64,000 bases of DNA from Rhodosorus marinus (Eukaryota; Rhodophyta; Stylonematophyceae; Stylonematales; Stylonemataceae). Where the stretch lies: assembly GCA_029953675.1 (NCBI GenBank), contig JAMWBK010000003.1, positions 1,550,001-1,614,000 of the forward strand, written 5' to 3'. Positions 1 through 10,397 of the stretch are shown piece after piece; the stretch's first letter is position 1, and each line of letters opens with the position of its first letter. A model generated the notes under the pieces. It did not search any database. It worked only from the letters and a program-made list of their open reading frames with translations, and was not told where the DNA came from. The translations under genes and the position numbers were made by a program.

Positions 1-633
1 TTTTGGTCCGGAAATATTAATTTTTGTTAATTGAAAGGGAAGCGTGCTAGTTTGGGTTGGTTGAGGGGCTTCTTGGAAGCATCGGCGGATTGTCAACCGA
101 TATTTACCTACCAACGCATCTTGCAGCTGGGGAGGCTTTTGCAGCTACGAAGTTCAGCGGAGCAACCGCGAAAGACGCTCCTTCCGGCTTGTCCTCCGGC
201 CACGCGCTCCTCTCGCTCGTTTGCTCTGAAGCTGGTGAGATGCCGCTCCAAGCAAAGTGATGTCGAGCTCTCTTCACTATGAAAATGCTGTTTGCCAATG
301 GGATTGTAATAACTCTTTTCACTACCATTTTCTGCGTTTCACCGTCCCGCCTGCCTGTTCTGAATATCACAATGGGCTTGTTGGTCCTTGCCTTTGCATA
401 GTTTGGGAAATATAGTGCTCAGGCCCTTTTATTTGAGGAATGCACTGTGCTCATTCCTTTCTCTTCTGGTCTTCTTCTTTCCCCCCAACCAGTAACGGCG
501 GCAAGTGGTTTTCCCCTAGGGGAACGAGACAATTTGTATCACCGGACGTTTTCGTCAACTGGGTTGCTGCCCGGAACAGTCACTCGTACATAAAGTTCAC
601 TGTGCGGGAAAGGGACATAGACAGGGGGAAGAG
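1..633. other. Non-coding upstream of TBP
   Basis: No convincing gene. The open frames here use non-ATG starts and have no family motif. The last 30 bases before the TBP start are purine-rich (runs of GGGAAAGGG and GGGGGAAGAG), like the leaders of other genes in the window. Confidence 0.6.
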
Positions 634-1305
634 ATGCAGACAGCGAAGGTTGAGGTGATTGAGCCAAAGGCTGAGGCGGCTGAAGTCTCTGCTGATGCCC
701 CTGTAGAAAAAAAAGAAGCGATCCCGAAGGAGTTATCGCTTGTGGAAAGCATGGGAACCAACGGGATCATTCCGGACATTCAGAACGTCGTAGCAACCGC
801 AAGTCTAGGAGTGCAGCTGGATTTGAAAACAGTGGCTATGAAGGCTCGGAACGCAGAGTACAACCCGAAGCGCTTCGCCGCCGTAATCATGAGAATAAGA
901 GAGCCAAAAACTACCGCCTTGATCTTTTCGTCCGGGAAAATTGTCGTTACCGGAGCGAAGCATGAGGACTTGTCTAGAACAGCGACGAAGAAGTATAGCA
1001 AGATCATCCAAAAGTGCGGGTACACGGATGCGAAGTTGAATGAGTTCAGCGTGCAGAACATCGTCGCGAGCTGCGACGTACAGTTTCCTGTTCGTTTGGA
1101 GGCTCTTCACACTGAGCATTCCGGGTTCTGTACTTACGAGCCCGAAATTTTTCCGGGGCTCGTCTATCGTATGATGTCCCCGAGAATTGTTCTCCTAATA
1201 TTTGTTTCCGGGAAGGTCGTTTTAACTGGTGCCAAGGTCCGAGACGATACTTACAGGGCCTTCCAGAAAATCTATCATGTACTATCACAATTTAGAAAGG
1301 GTTGA
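634..1305 (+). CDS. TBP: TATA-box-binding protein (TBP)
   Basis: Single-exon 223-residue protein. It should nucleate pre-initiation complexes for RNA polymerases I, II and III by binding and bending TATA-type DNA in the nucleus. Residues 1-40 are a short, charged, poorly conserved tail. Residues 43-222 form the saddle core as two direct repeats. The four intercalating phenylalanines are present in the expected pairs 17 residues apart: F81 with F98 in repeat 1, and F173 with F190 in repeat 2. The blocks [15 protein letters not shown] (78-92) and [11 protein letters not shown] (184-194) are canonical. The ATG at 634 is the only sensible start: it gives a short tail and follows a purine-rich leader. 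Length fits the family (about 200 plus a variable tail). No introns are needed. Confidence 0.98.
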   Translation: MQTAKVEVIEPKAEAAEVSADAPVEKKEAIPKELSLVESMGTNGIIPDIQNVVATASLGVQLDLKTVAMKARNAEYNPKRFAAVIMRIREPKTTALIFSSGKIVVTGAKHEDLSRTATKKYSKIIQKCGYTDAKLNEFSVQNIVASCDVQFPVRLEALHTEHSGFCTYEPEIFPGLVYRMMSPRIVLLIFVSGKVVLTGAKVRDDTYRAFQKIYHVLSQFRKG

Positions 1306-2134
1306 GGTGAATGCTGTGTTTTTCCCGCCCACATTATGATAAAAAACTAAACTAAGCGTTGCACATAAGACCCTGAATTAATTCCTGTCTCTTCCAGCCT
1401 GTGATCGATCGCACATCAGGGCCCTGTCGTGAATTTGACATCAGCAAAGTACCGAGAAACGCGGATAGCTGTGGATACTCATGGGTGCATGGGCAATGTA
1501 CTAGCTCCAGCCTTTCCGGCTGTCCGCATTGCTGATCAACCATATTTCTGGAATAGACCCGCCACACTCCACTCCTCTCAGTGAATGGTCGACTGCACCA
1601 GAATCGACTTCATGAACTGACAACTTTCTAGACAAGCCTTAACTGTGAATCCATGGCAATGTGCCGTTACATGTTGTCCACACGTACAACGAAAGCATTG
1701 CTAAGAGGCGGAGCGCTGAAAACATCGTCAAGCGCAATCGCGTTCTACTTCGTCGGCAGCAAGGACCCGCTTTCGCGGCTCTGTCCTTCTCAGCTCATTG
1801 GTATGCACAGAAACTTGTAACCCCACTTGGGGTGGTGGTGATAGCCCGACTGGAATAGACACATGAACTTGGGTTTCTGTACAACAAGGAACTTCCTGGA
1901 TTTCGAATATTGAAAACTCGAGAAAGTCTCCTGACCTTCTTGATCGAGATTTAGGCTGAGCTCTGCCCCTTCGGCAAGTTCAGTTCTAGAGTCAAAGAGA
2001 ACCAGGGTGCTTCTACACCACGGCTGCATCTCTACGGAGATCTGTTCTGAAGCCCCAACTGAATGTGGATGGACGGATTCGAACATCTACAACCAGGCAC
2101 CAGAGAAAGTCCACGGAATTCGAAAGAGAACTAC
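1306..2134. other. Non-coding spacer
   Basis: Between the convergent TBP and BACK-domain genes. No ORF with family motifs, no repeat and no RNA gene was seen. Confidence 0.55.
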
Positions 2135-2761
2135 TCAGAGACAGTTTTTCACTTGATCCTCTGGCATGTATTGCTGGTTGACTACCTGAGGGACCCGTCT
2201 CACTCTATCCAGAATTCGGCTGTCTACGGAATCATCGTCACATGCCGGGTAGAACTCATCAAAAACTGTTTTCTTTGCATCATAGAGGGACATCCCCTTC
2301 GCGGAATGGAAGGCAGTCAATGCATCGAATCTGAACTTCTCAATGCAGTCATGTTCAGTAAGGACCTCGATAGGCTGGACCTCTTCAGCGAAAACTTTGG
2401 GCGATATGTCGAACAGTCTGAGCGCAGGTGGATGTACAAAGTCCAACAGAATCTCCCGAATCCTACTCACCTGCTCTGGCTTCCAGAGCTGTATCAAGTC
2501 AGATTCGATTCCCGCTCGTGGCGCAGCCCAATTGACCACCACTCGCCACAGATCATCCTCAGAGACTGGTAGACAGTCTCGCTTGACCAGCTCGAGAAGA
2601 GTGTCCTTGGAAAATCTCGATAGTTGCTCCTCAGACCCCCTCAGAAGGTACGGATCCCTCAACAGCGCATCATCCAGAAGGCGGCTAATCTTCTTCTCAT
2701 CTCTTCGCTCGATTGCTGTAGCAACCGCATTCCAGAGCTCTGCCTTCTCCAGTTTCAACAT
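2135..2761 (-). CDS. BACK-domain protein lacking a visible BTB domain
   Basis: 208-residue reading frame beginning at an ATG (2761). Residues about 8-120 resemble the BACK domain that follows BTB in Cullin-3 adaptor proteins: a helical block with FSKDTLLELVKRD, then VSEDDLWRVVVNWA, then a Leu-rich stretch and a 'FAEEV' helix. BTB-BACK proteins present substrates to ubiquitin ligases, but the BTB domain that binds Cullin is not encoded here. An in-frame stop lies 18 nt before the ATG, so either the protein starts here or a BTB exon is joined through a poorly marked acceptor in the last dozen bases. The C-terminal 80 residues match nothing I recognise. It may be a truncated paralogue. Confidence 0.6.
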   Translation of the reverse strand: MLKLEKAELWNAVATAIERRDEKKISRLLDDALLRDPYLLRGSEEQLSRFSKDTLLELVKRDCLPVSEDDLWRVVVNWAAPRAGIESDLIQLWKPEQVSRIREILLDFVHPPALRLFDISPKVFAEEVQPIEVLTEHDCIEKFRFDALTAFHSAKGMSLYDAKKTVFDEFYPACDDDSVDSRILDRVRRVPQVVNQQYMPEDQVKNCL

Positions 2762-3779
2762 ACATTTACCGGTCTTTCAAGCTGATCAGATGACTGGTTC
2801 ACGCTTGCAGACGTTTACCACTATTCGCTGTTCCGTCATACAATACAACTCACCAAGCGTAGCATCAGCACTGAGATTTTAGGCTAGTAAAGTCCAGCTG
2901 AGTAGCAAGTGCACCCCCACGAGCGACGGGGCCTTCAACACGAGCCTTGTTGCCGACGTACTGACCAAATTCGATCAAAGGCCGTTTGTACTTGACAAAA
3001 ACACAGCTTGTCGAAGCTCAGAATGCTCAGTGTGTTTGTTTTTTCTTCTCGCAGAGAGAAAAACCTCTGCATCTGAAGGTAGTATGGACGTCCCGCACCT
3101 TTTATCTTTTATAAACCACTGCCGAGCTCTCATCTTCATGGAAAAACAAAGTCTGGTGACTGGGTAGGAGCTGTTCTAGCTATGAAGGGAGTGCGAATTT
3201 ATCCCGATATCTTTCTCTGCTCCACTTTACAATTCCGTTCCTCTTCCACAACAAAAGACAAGTATCCGCTTCAGAGGGCTGCTTAGAATCCGGCGGGTGA
3301 AGTCTGGCGAGCGTTTCAAGTGCAGCATAGCTGTGAAGAGGTCGTGATTTCATCGTGAACTTTTGGAGATCTCCTGTCTCCTGTACTTTGAAAGACATCT
3401 ATTGCTCCTCACCTGTCGTGGATCATCCCCTCAGAGACGTTCTGTCGGGTTCCGTTGTTCCGGCGATAAAATTTGTAACAAGGCGAGTCGCGGACAAGAA
3501 AGAGAAACAGAGTTGGAAAGTATCGGCCGCTCCGTGCCGAATGGGAAACACGATAGCAAGGCAAGACAAGGAGCCTTTTATGTATGTAAGCCATTTGACA
3601 TATGGAGTGTGTTGAGTGAGGAAGGAAGGAGAAGTGCGCCTAAAGAGTTCGTGGAGGCGTAGGAGAGCTGATGATTTGCCACCTTGGCTCTATGACGACT
3701 TGAAGTACGGGGTTGTTCTTTTGTTTTGTGGGTTCTTGTGGGTTTTTTATTGCTGTTGTATTTGTAGAAGGGAGTCATT
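2762..3779. other. Spacer with an unassigned open frame
   Basis: On the minus strand, 2865-3019 is open and reads like coding sequence (about 40 residues ending in a stop), with a possible acceptor TTTTTGTCAAG inside, but no start or partner exon is evident. A 72-codon ATG frame at 3398-3180 (-) has no recognisable family. Before the next gene, about 3616-3670 is GA-rich. Confidence 0.35.
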
Positions 3780-4767
3780 ATGGATGGAGTACCTGCGGAC
3801 GCTGGAGCCGCGGCTTGCTCTGCTTTCCTGGTTGCTCCGTTTGTATGTATTGTGGATAAGTCAATCATTTCAAATGCATCGGGGAGGAAGCCCCTATGGC
3901 AGAGTATGAAGGACTCGTTCAAGGAATTTCTCGTGCGACCGCATGTTTTCATGCGTCGGCCGGAGTTCGCTTGGATTTTTGGCCTTTACGGGTTAACATA
4001 CTTAACTGCAAACCTCACTGACAGTATCTGCGAAGCTAAAAGCGCTGACAAGACCATTCCAAAGTTTCTGACCACATCGAGCGTCAACTTGACCGTATGC
4101 ATAGCGAAGGATAGAGCATTCACTAGAATGTTTGGTGTTGTTTCACCAAAACCGTTGCCTTTTGCGACATACGCGTAAGTTGAACCCTGTCACCACCGAA
4201 AACGCGAATAAGACTGATGCTTGTAAGGACCTGAAACCTCAACTGCTTCAGGTTGTTTGCCGCGAGGGACTCGTTGACGATCTTCACATCCTTCTCTGTA
4301 CCAGCACACGCGGCAAAATATGCTCAAGACCGGCAAATTCTCTCACCTGAACGAGCTCTTCCAGCTGTGCAGATCGCATGCCCACTTGCTGTACAGATTA
4401 TCTCTACCCCAATGCATCTGCTTGGCCTTGACCTATACAACCGACCTAAGCAACCCGTTGCGTCGAGGTACGACACTTTCCGCACTCATCTTCCCCCATG
4501 CAGAGCGGTAACAATCTTCAGATCAGCACGCTCTCTGTTCCTGTTGAGGTCTCGGATGCAAAGTTAACTTTCCTTGTCTGAGCTGAGCGAAAAAATTCGT
4601 CTTATCCAATGCGTCCTAGGCTTTCCTTTATCGCACGCGAATACCTCAAGAGTACAGCAGCGAGGTTTGCTCGAATTGGGCCGGCCTTCGGCATCGGTGG
4701 AGTCTCGAACACGTTCCTCCGACAAAAGTTCCAGCTCATGGGGAAGGAGGTTTTTCATCAGGCATAA
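3780..4767 (+). CDS. Mitochondrial-carrier-like membrane protein of unknown function
   Basis: Three exons by splice consensus: 3780-4174, 4252-4467, 4620-4767 (introns of 77 and 152 nt, donors GTAAGT and GTACGA), giving 252 residues. The product recalls a family of conserved hypothetical mitochondrial proteins best known from fungi. Shared features recalled for that family are a VDKSIISNASGR-type block (about 25-36), an 'NLTDSICE' segment, 'KDRAFTRMFG', 'RDSLTIFTSF', 'HLLGLDLYNR' and the terminal 'GPAFGIGGVSN' block. Several hydrophobic segments suggest a multi-pass inner-membrane protein. Substrate and role are unknown. The frame is continuous across both junctions, which supports the model. 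The second donor is weak, so the 4467/4620 junction is less sure than the first. A cryptic upstream exon cannot be excluded. Confidence 0.7.
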
Positions 4768-4822
4768 CTGAGCCCACGCCTCCCGTCCCCCCCCTCAACC
4801 CGACCGAGGAAGCTTTTGCTAG

Positions 4823-5150
4823 ATGTCATCAGCGTACGATTGCCGCATGAGGAACAATCCAGGGACAGATCTAGCGACGAGGTTTCTCCAGGGAGCCGAG
4901 AAAAGTGCAAGTGAAGAAGACGTCGAAACCCAATTGGTTACCGCGGTTGCGGTCGCTGGTGCAAAAAGGCCTTGAGGATTTACCGGGACTGCAAAGATTG
5001 CTTGCTGGTGTCGAAGCTTGCTTGTGTCGAAGCCGTTGGTATGATGAAGTTCGCAAGGAATTTTCCTGGCCCACACCTCGAATAAACGACCAAAGATTAA
5101 CGATTTTGAGCAGATCCGTCGCTTTGAGGAGAGAGGAAGCTGTGCTCAGG
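4823..5150 (+). pseudogene. Possible small gene with a frame disruption
   Basis: Starts 55 bp after the previous stop. Frame A runs from the ATG at 4823 to a TGA at 4973-4975 (50 codons, acidic-helical). Frame B runs through the same region and continues to 5150 with coding-like composition (KGLEDLPGLQRLLAGVEA and onward). The two frames meet at a run of five A at about 4962-4968. Frame B ends exactly at a perfect donor, CTCAG/GTAAGC (5146-5156). This fits either a decayed gene or a one-base sequence error in a real exon. No family is recognised. Confidence 0.3.
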
Positions 5151-5520
5151 TAAGCGCACGGCAGATGAAGAGTCTCAACAGAGTTGGCTTGGACAACTGT
5201 CTCTGCAGCAGGAAGCTAGATTGAATAAACCCCAGAACTTTTTTTTTTGCGAATTCCGTGAAGGAGCGACTCTGACGTAGTCGTGGGTTCGAAAGTTTAC
5301 GGCGAGATGTTCAAGAGGAGAACCCCTTCCCAATCTGACAAAAAATCCACAGCAAGAGACTCCACTGAATTATCTGCAAACGTGGTGCATATAAGCAATG
5401 CGCCTGATTTCATGAAAGAAACGGAGACAGCCGGGCGAAGGGTTTATCGCACTTTCATCGGAATCTCCTCCGTTGTCAGTCCCAGTGAACACTTGTCCGG
5501 ACGCCGACCAGGGGTTTGCT

Positions 5521-5651
5521 GGAATCCGCTACGTAGAGCGAGAGGACGGTCAACCTATCCACATGGATGTGGTTGCGTTAGTCTGGGGTTATAGACTAGG
5601 GAATCCGCTTGTATACAGCGGGAGGTCGGTCAGCCTATCCATGGGACCATG
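5521..5651 (+). repeat. Imperfect direct repeat, period 79 bp
   Basis: Two copies of a ~48-bp block (5521-5568 and 5600-5651), each beginning GGAATCCGCT and ending in CCTATCC then ATGG. They differ by small indels and substitutions. Confidence 0.6.
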
Positions 5652-8214
5652 CAGGAACGTGAGTTCTGTTCATGCAATTAAACCCATTCAACAGGGTTTT
5701 CGACGACCGGTAGCACCAAGTATATAAACTCCAGGCTGGGTTTGTGAGTCGATGGTTGCTGTCAACATGGGTTCTTTGTATATGCCACCCTTGCTTGGCT
5801 AACTGCACAGAGATCAGTCAACCAAGATAAACACTTGCCGACTAGAATGCAAAACGCTGGTTCAAACTGATGTTGGGATCCCTGCCTCTGATCAATTCAT
5901 GACGATGGCTCCCGATCGAAACGCACTTGTTTTAGCGCGGCGCAGCCGCGTAACCGAGCTTAGAGAGTTCTTGATTCTATCTCCCGCCGTCTGCACGTGG
6001 CAGCACAGTCCAGCCACTGACGGAGATTGATTTCTTCGAAGCAGTAGGGCGACCAGATTGGTCGTCAACGTTGACTTCTTCATGAGATGACAGCCAATAT
6101 ACTCGAACTTGTCTTGCGGAAAAGATCTGAGGTGCCTTTGCTCAGGACGAGTTACTCACGATGGATAATCTCAACCCCCGTTTTCGTCGGCGTAGATTGG
6201 TCCCCTTTCAAACGGCAACCTCGAGCGCTACGATCGATCTGCTAGGCGGAAAACTATTCATCCCCCCCCCCCCTTCAACCCCAATCAATAATTCGCACAT
6301 TTTCAGAGTGAAGTCTCCCACCTACCCCTCTCAGACGGAGCAAAAACCATGTCCGCGGTCCATATTTCCGTTTTTATAATTAAAAATGTCCATTTTCCGA
6401 AGGTTTACGGTTGAGCTACGGGTTCGGAATGCCTCCAGGAAACCTACATTGGGTCTACTCTTCGCCCAGAAAAGGGGTAGTGTGTTAATTCAGCTCAGAA
6501 GTTCTATTGATCCTAATGATTGCTTCTCCATGTAAAACCCGAATGAAACGCCCTTTTTGGCTTATTTTTTTTATTTCCTTTCAGCCCCATTCATATTCCC
6601 ATTATTCCTAAGGTTTGGGGGTGTGATGATGCATTTTCTTAGTCCCCCACTCGAAATTTGCCAAATCAGGATTTAATATATTGAATAAATATCAAAGAAA
6701 ACCTTTCATTGCTCTCTGTGAAATCTGTTGGAATTCCGTTTCAACGAAATCCTCTGTTCGCTTACGCAGAGAAATACTTTCAAAGTAGATTTTCTGAAAA
6801 TATTAGATTATCGGATGTTTATGCCAGCAAAAATATTTTTAATTATAAATAGACCTTCCTCTACAGAAATCTATAATTTACAACTTTTTCCGATTCGGAA
6901 AAAATATCATCAGATAATTCTTCGACAATATATATTTCCAATTTAGCCAATCGTCGTAGAATATATAGAACAGTCTCAACCACCCCCCTCACCCCCCCCC
7001 CTCCCCTTTGCCCCGGAACGGAGGCCTTTGTTCCTTAAGTTCTTCGAATCTTAGCGGTATTTCGAGTGCCTCAGGATGGCCTTCGAAGGGCAACCGCGAT
7101 GAGCCATAGGCTATTTCTGATCGTGCCCCCTCCAAAAAAAAAAGACTGCAAACGTAATCCATAATGGAGATAAAAAGGTTGGTTTTTGGTTTGTTTTTGG
7201 GGGATTATTGGATGACGGAGAAAAAAAATACATGGGGTGAAGATGCGAGACAAATATACCGCAGGCATTTTTAATGGAAATATGATTTTCAAATGTTACA
7301 CCCCCCAGAGAACTCCGGTAGAAGTATTTTTGCTAGGGGCTTAAATCTGTAACATGTTTCTCTAGGTTAGGACAAACTGTCTTGATAGAAAAGTACTCTA
7401 CCCCTTGATTAATATTAACAAAATACGGATAAGTATGGCAAAAAACATTTTAATACTTCAAGTAGTTTCGATGTGAGGCTTGATATCTACCCCTTCCATT
7501 CTTCTAATTGGATGTGTTGAACTAAAATCGATTAGATGATGCGAATTGCGCGATGAACGACCATTTATCCTTCTCGAATAAGATGTTGAGGATTTTTTTG
7601 TTTTTTTAGTTGTACAGATCTCATTCTCACCAACCCCTCCTTTTCACTCTCCTCCCTCGAGGTCCCCCAGAAGATCAGATATGATAAATACAAGAAATAT
7701 ATAAACCCCCCTATCACCCCAATCTCAGCTTTCATGCGATATACACTTGTTTAACAAGGCCTCTAAAATTTACCTTTTCTTATATAAGAACTCACTTGAC
7801 ACTATGTTCAGAGGGGTAACCCTCAACCACTCCAAAAAGCTATAGAAACTGTTGCAAGGGTTTTTTTGGCTGACAACATTCAGTCCTGATCTTTGGAAGG
7901 GGGGGTTGATAGGGTTGGGGTCTCGATGCTGAAGGAGAAAGTTTTCACTTGGAGGGGAAAAGGAGAAGAATCCCTTCGGGGTTTTCTGTTGCACGATTGA
8001 AAGGGCTGCGCGGGAGGATTTGTGAAGATTACCAGAGTGTAGGATTTTGGTGAAGACAGTTAGGTTTTTAGGAGGATGACGACCAGACGGCAATCTGTAG
8101 GTTGGAAAGAGAATTCTTGATGAAAAGAGTTAGATTGAGGCTACCTGTAGTGGATTTTTTTTTGTTTTTTTGCGTGCATAAGGGTTTACGAACGGTTTTG
8201 TAACTGGGAGGAGT
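5652..8214. other. AT-rich gene-free region with poly-C tracts
   Basis: No gene. From about 6500 to 7800 the sequence is strongly AT-rich, broken by homopolymer C runs (for example 6261-6274 and 6982-7010). It looks like the distal promoter/spacer block seen upstream of other genes here. Confidence 0.55.
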
Positions 8215-8552
8215 GACGGGTAGGGAAGAAGCAAACAACCTGGGAGAAGAAGAGTAAGGAGTAGCCTTTCTGCTGGGAGAGGAAGGAGGGGGAGGGAGAG
8301 GGGCGTTTGCGCGAATTTTGCAAAGTGTCGTCTAATTATTTATTGCTCGTAGACTTTGGGGAGGTTGGGAGGGGAAATTGGAGGAGGGTTACGTTAGTCT
8401 GGGTACAGAGGAGGGATGGCGTGGTTTGGATAAGGAGAATTGAAGCGATTGGTCAAGAATAGTTAGTTTGGAGACGTTTGAGGGTGTGTTTTTGTAGGGC
8501 GAGACTTTGAGGTCGGGGAGTTTTCCCAAAAAAGCTTTTGGCGTTTGAAAAC
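8215..8552 (+). promoter_or_regulatory. Purine-rich leader of the first ammonium transporter
   Basis: The sense strand is G/A-rich with repeated GGGAGG-type runs (8215-8300, 8356-8420) directly upstream of the ATG at 8553. The same arrangement precedes many genes in the window. Probably core promoter or 5' UTR; the start site cannot be placed from sequence. Confidence 0.4.
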
Positions 8553-10397
8553 ATGGAGAATGAACTGGATGCCTTGAAGGCCGAGGTGGCAGCCCTCTCG
8601 GCTGAGGTTCAGGCTCTTGAGGATCTCACTTTCACAACCGCGAACGCCGTAAATGTCGTTTTCGTGCTGTTGAGCGGTTTCCTCGTGTTTCTGATGCAAG
8701 GCGGGTTTGCCATGGTAAGCCTTGTGCTGTTGTGCAGTTGTGCTGTCATCGGCGGCTGCTGCCGTCACGCTTCTACTGTAGTCGTTCTAAGGATGCTAAG
8801 TATGCGCCTGGTTTTCTGTTTTCTCTGACAGCTGGAAGCAGGTTCAGTCAGAACGAAAAACACGAAGAACGTGCTATTGAAAAACGTTTTGGACGCCTGC
8901 TGCGGTGTGATTGCATTCTACGTTTTCGGTTTTGCGTTTAGTTCAGGAGAACCATCAAACGCTTTCATTGGCTACGGCAACTTCGCCCTCGCGGACTTCC
9001 CCAAAGAGCAGTATCGGGAGTTTTTCTTCGCCTGGACGTTCGCAGCAACAGCCGCAACAATTGTGTCGGGGTGTGTGGCGGAGCGCACTAGCTTTCTTGC
9101 GTATCTCATGTACACAGTATTTGTCACCTCTTTTGTGTACCCTGTGGTTGCGCACTGGATTTGGTCACCTTCAGGCTGGTTATCTGCCGAGAATGAGGAT
9201 CCGCTGATAGGAGTGGGCGTCTTCGACTTCGCCGGAAGCACGGTGGTTCACGTCGTGGGAGGATTTGCAGGTAAGACACGCTTGTCTGCCCGCGGACGTT
9301 TTAGATAGCAATCCTAACTGTCCGACCCGCTTCCGAAAGACTTTGCTTGTAAATGTTCTTCTCCTCAATCCGAAGTTGGATGCTATTGTGCCTCCAGGCC
9401 TGATGGGTGCCATCATCGTGGGTCCTAGACTGGGTCGTTTCGACGAAGACGGCCGTGTGACACCTATGCCGGGACATTCTGCCACTCTGGTTACCCTTGG
9501 TGGCTTCCTGCTGTGGTTTGGGTGGTACGGTTTTAATACTGGATCCGCTGGAGCGGCGACTTTCGTGATTGACGACCCGGAGTTAATCGGGTCAACAGTT
9601 ATTCAGGTGGTCGCTGCAAACACCACAGTCGCAGCGGCCGCCGGGGGGATAACCGTGTTGGTGCTCGTCAGGCTTCGTGACGGGCTGTTCGATCTCATTT
9701 CATCATTGAACGGAATCCTCGCTGGCCTTGTTTCTATAACCGCTGGATGTGCCGTGGTCGAGCCGTATGGTGCATTTGCGATCGGGTTAATCGGCGGGAG
9801 CATTTACGTGCTTAGTTCGTGGTCGCTCCTTCTACTAAGGATCGATGACCCGCTCGATGCCTACCCGGTTCACGGTTCGTGCGGAGTATGGGGTAAGCTC
9901 CTACCCTCCAAGCATGACTGTTGGGACGCAAAAGATGCTAAATCTGGAGCATCTGACCTCTCCTTTCTTGCTCTGTATATTGCTCCCTAGGAACGCTTGC
10001 CGTCGGTCTCCTCGCGACCAAAGAGTTGATGGCGATGACCTCGTACAACAACGATTCCTGGGGGCTTTTCTATGGAGGCGGATTTCGTCTGCTTGGGGGC
10101 CAGGTTATTGGGGTCGTCTCTGTTATTGCCTGGGTTGTTGCAATCATAGGATCGTTTTTCTTGATTCTTCAACGCCTTAATTTGCTTCGTATATCACCGG
10201 AGCAGGAGATGAGAGGAAACGATCAAATCAAACACGGAGGCGTTGCCTACCCGGAGATGAAGACGGGGACTAGAACGAGGAGAGTCGTGGAACCACACAG
10301 AACAATCGACGGGGACGACTCTGAATATTCCGCTTCTGATTCTGAAGTGATGAAGGACTCAAACGATAATCAAGGTGATGTACAAGGAATACCCTGA
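8553..10397 (+). CDS. AMT: Ammonium transporter (AMT), four exons
   Basis: Exons 8553-8714, 8832-9270, 9398-9892, 9991-10397 (introns 117, 127 and 98 nt) give 500 residues. Amt/MEP channels recruit ammonium at the outer face of the plasma membrane and pass it through a hydrophobic pore. The twin pore histidines are present: H194 in 'STVVHVVGG' and H359 in 'YPVHGSCGVWG'. So are the Phe-gate block 'WTFAATAATIVSG' (122-134) and 'LWFGWYGFN'. About eleven hydrophobic segments fit the fold. Residues 1-24 are an Ala/Leu heptad stretch, unusual for AMTs and absent from the paralogue. The cytosolic tail keeps 'GNDQIKHGGVAYPE' and ends in a Ser/Asp-rich stretch that could be phosphorylated. The ATG at 8553 follows a non-ATG open stretch and gives a normal length. 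Confidence 0.96.

Noticed and set aside
2865-3019. Minus-strand 40-residue coding-like peptide upstream of the BACK gene
   Set aside because: Reads well but has no start, no clear donor in frame and no recognised family; left unassigned.
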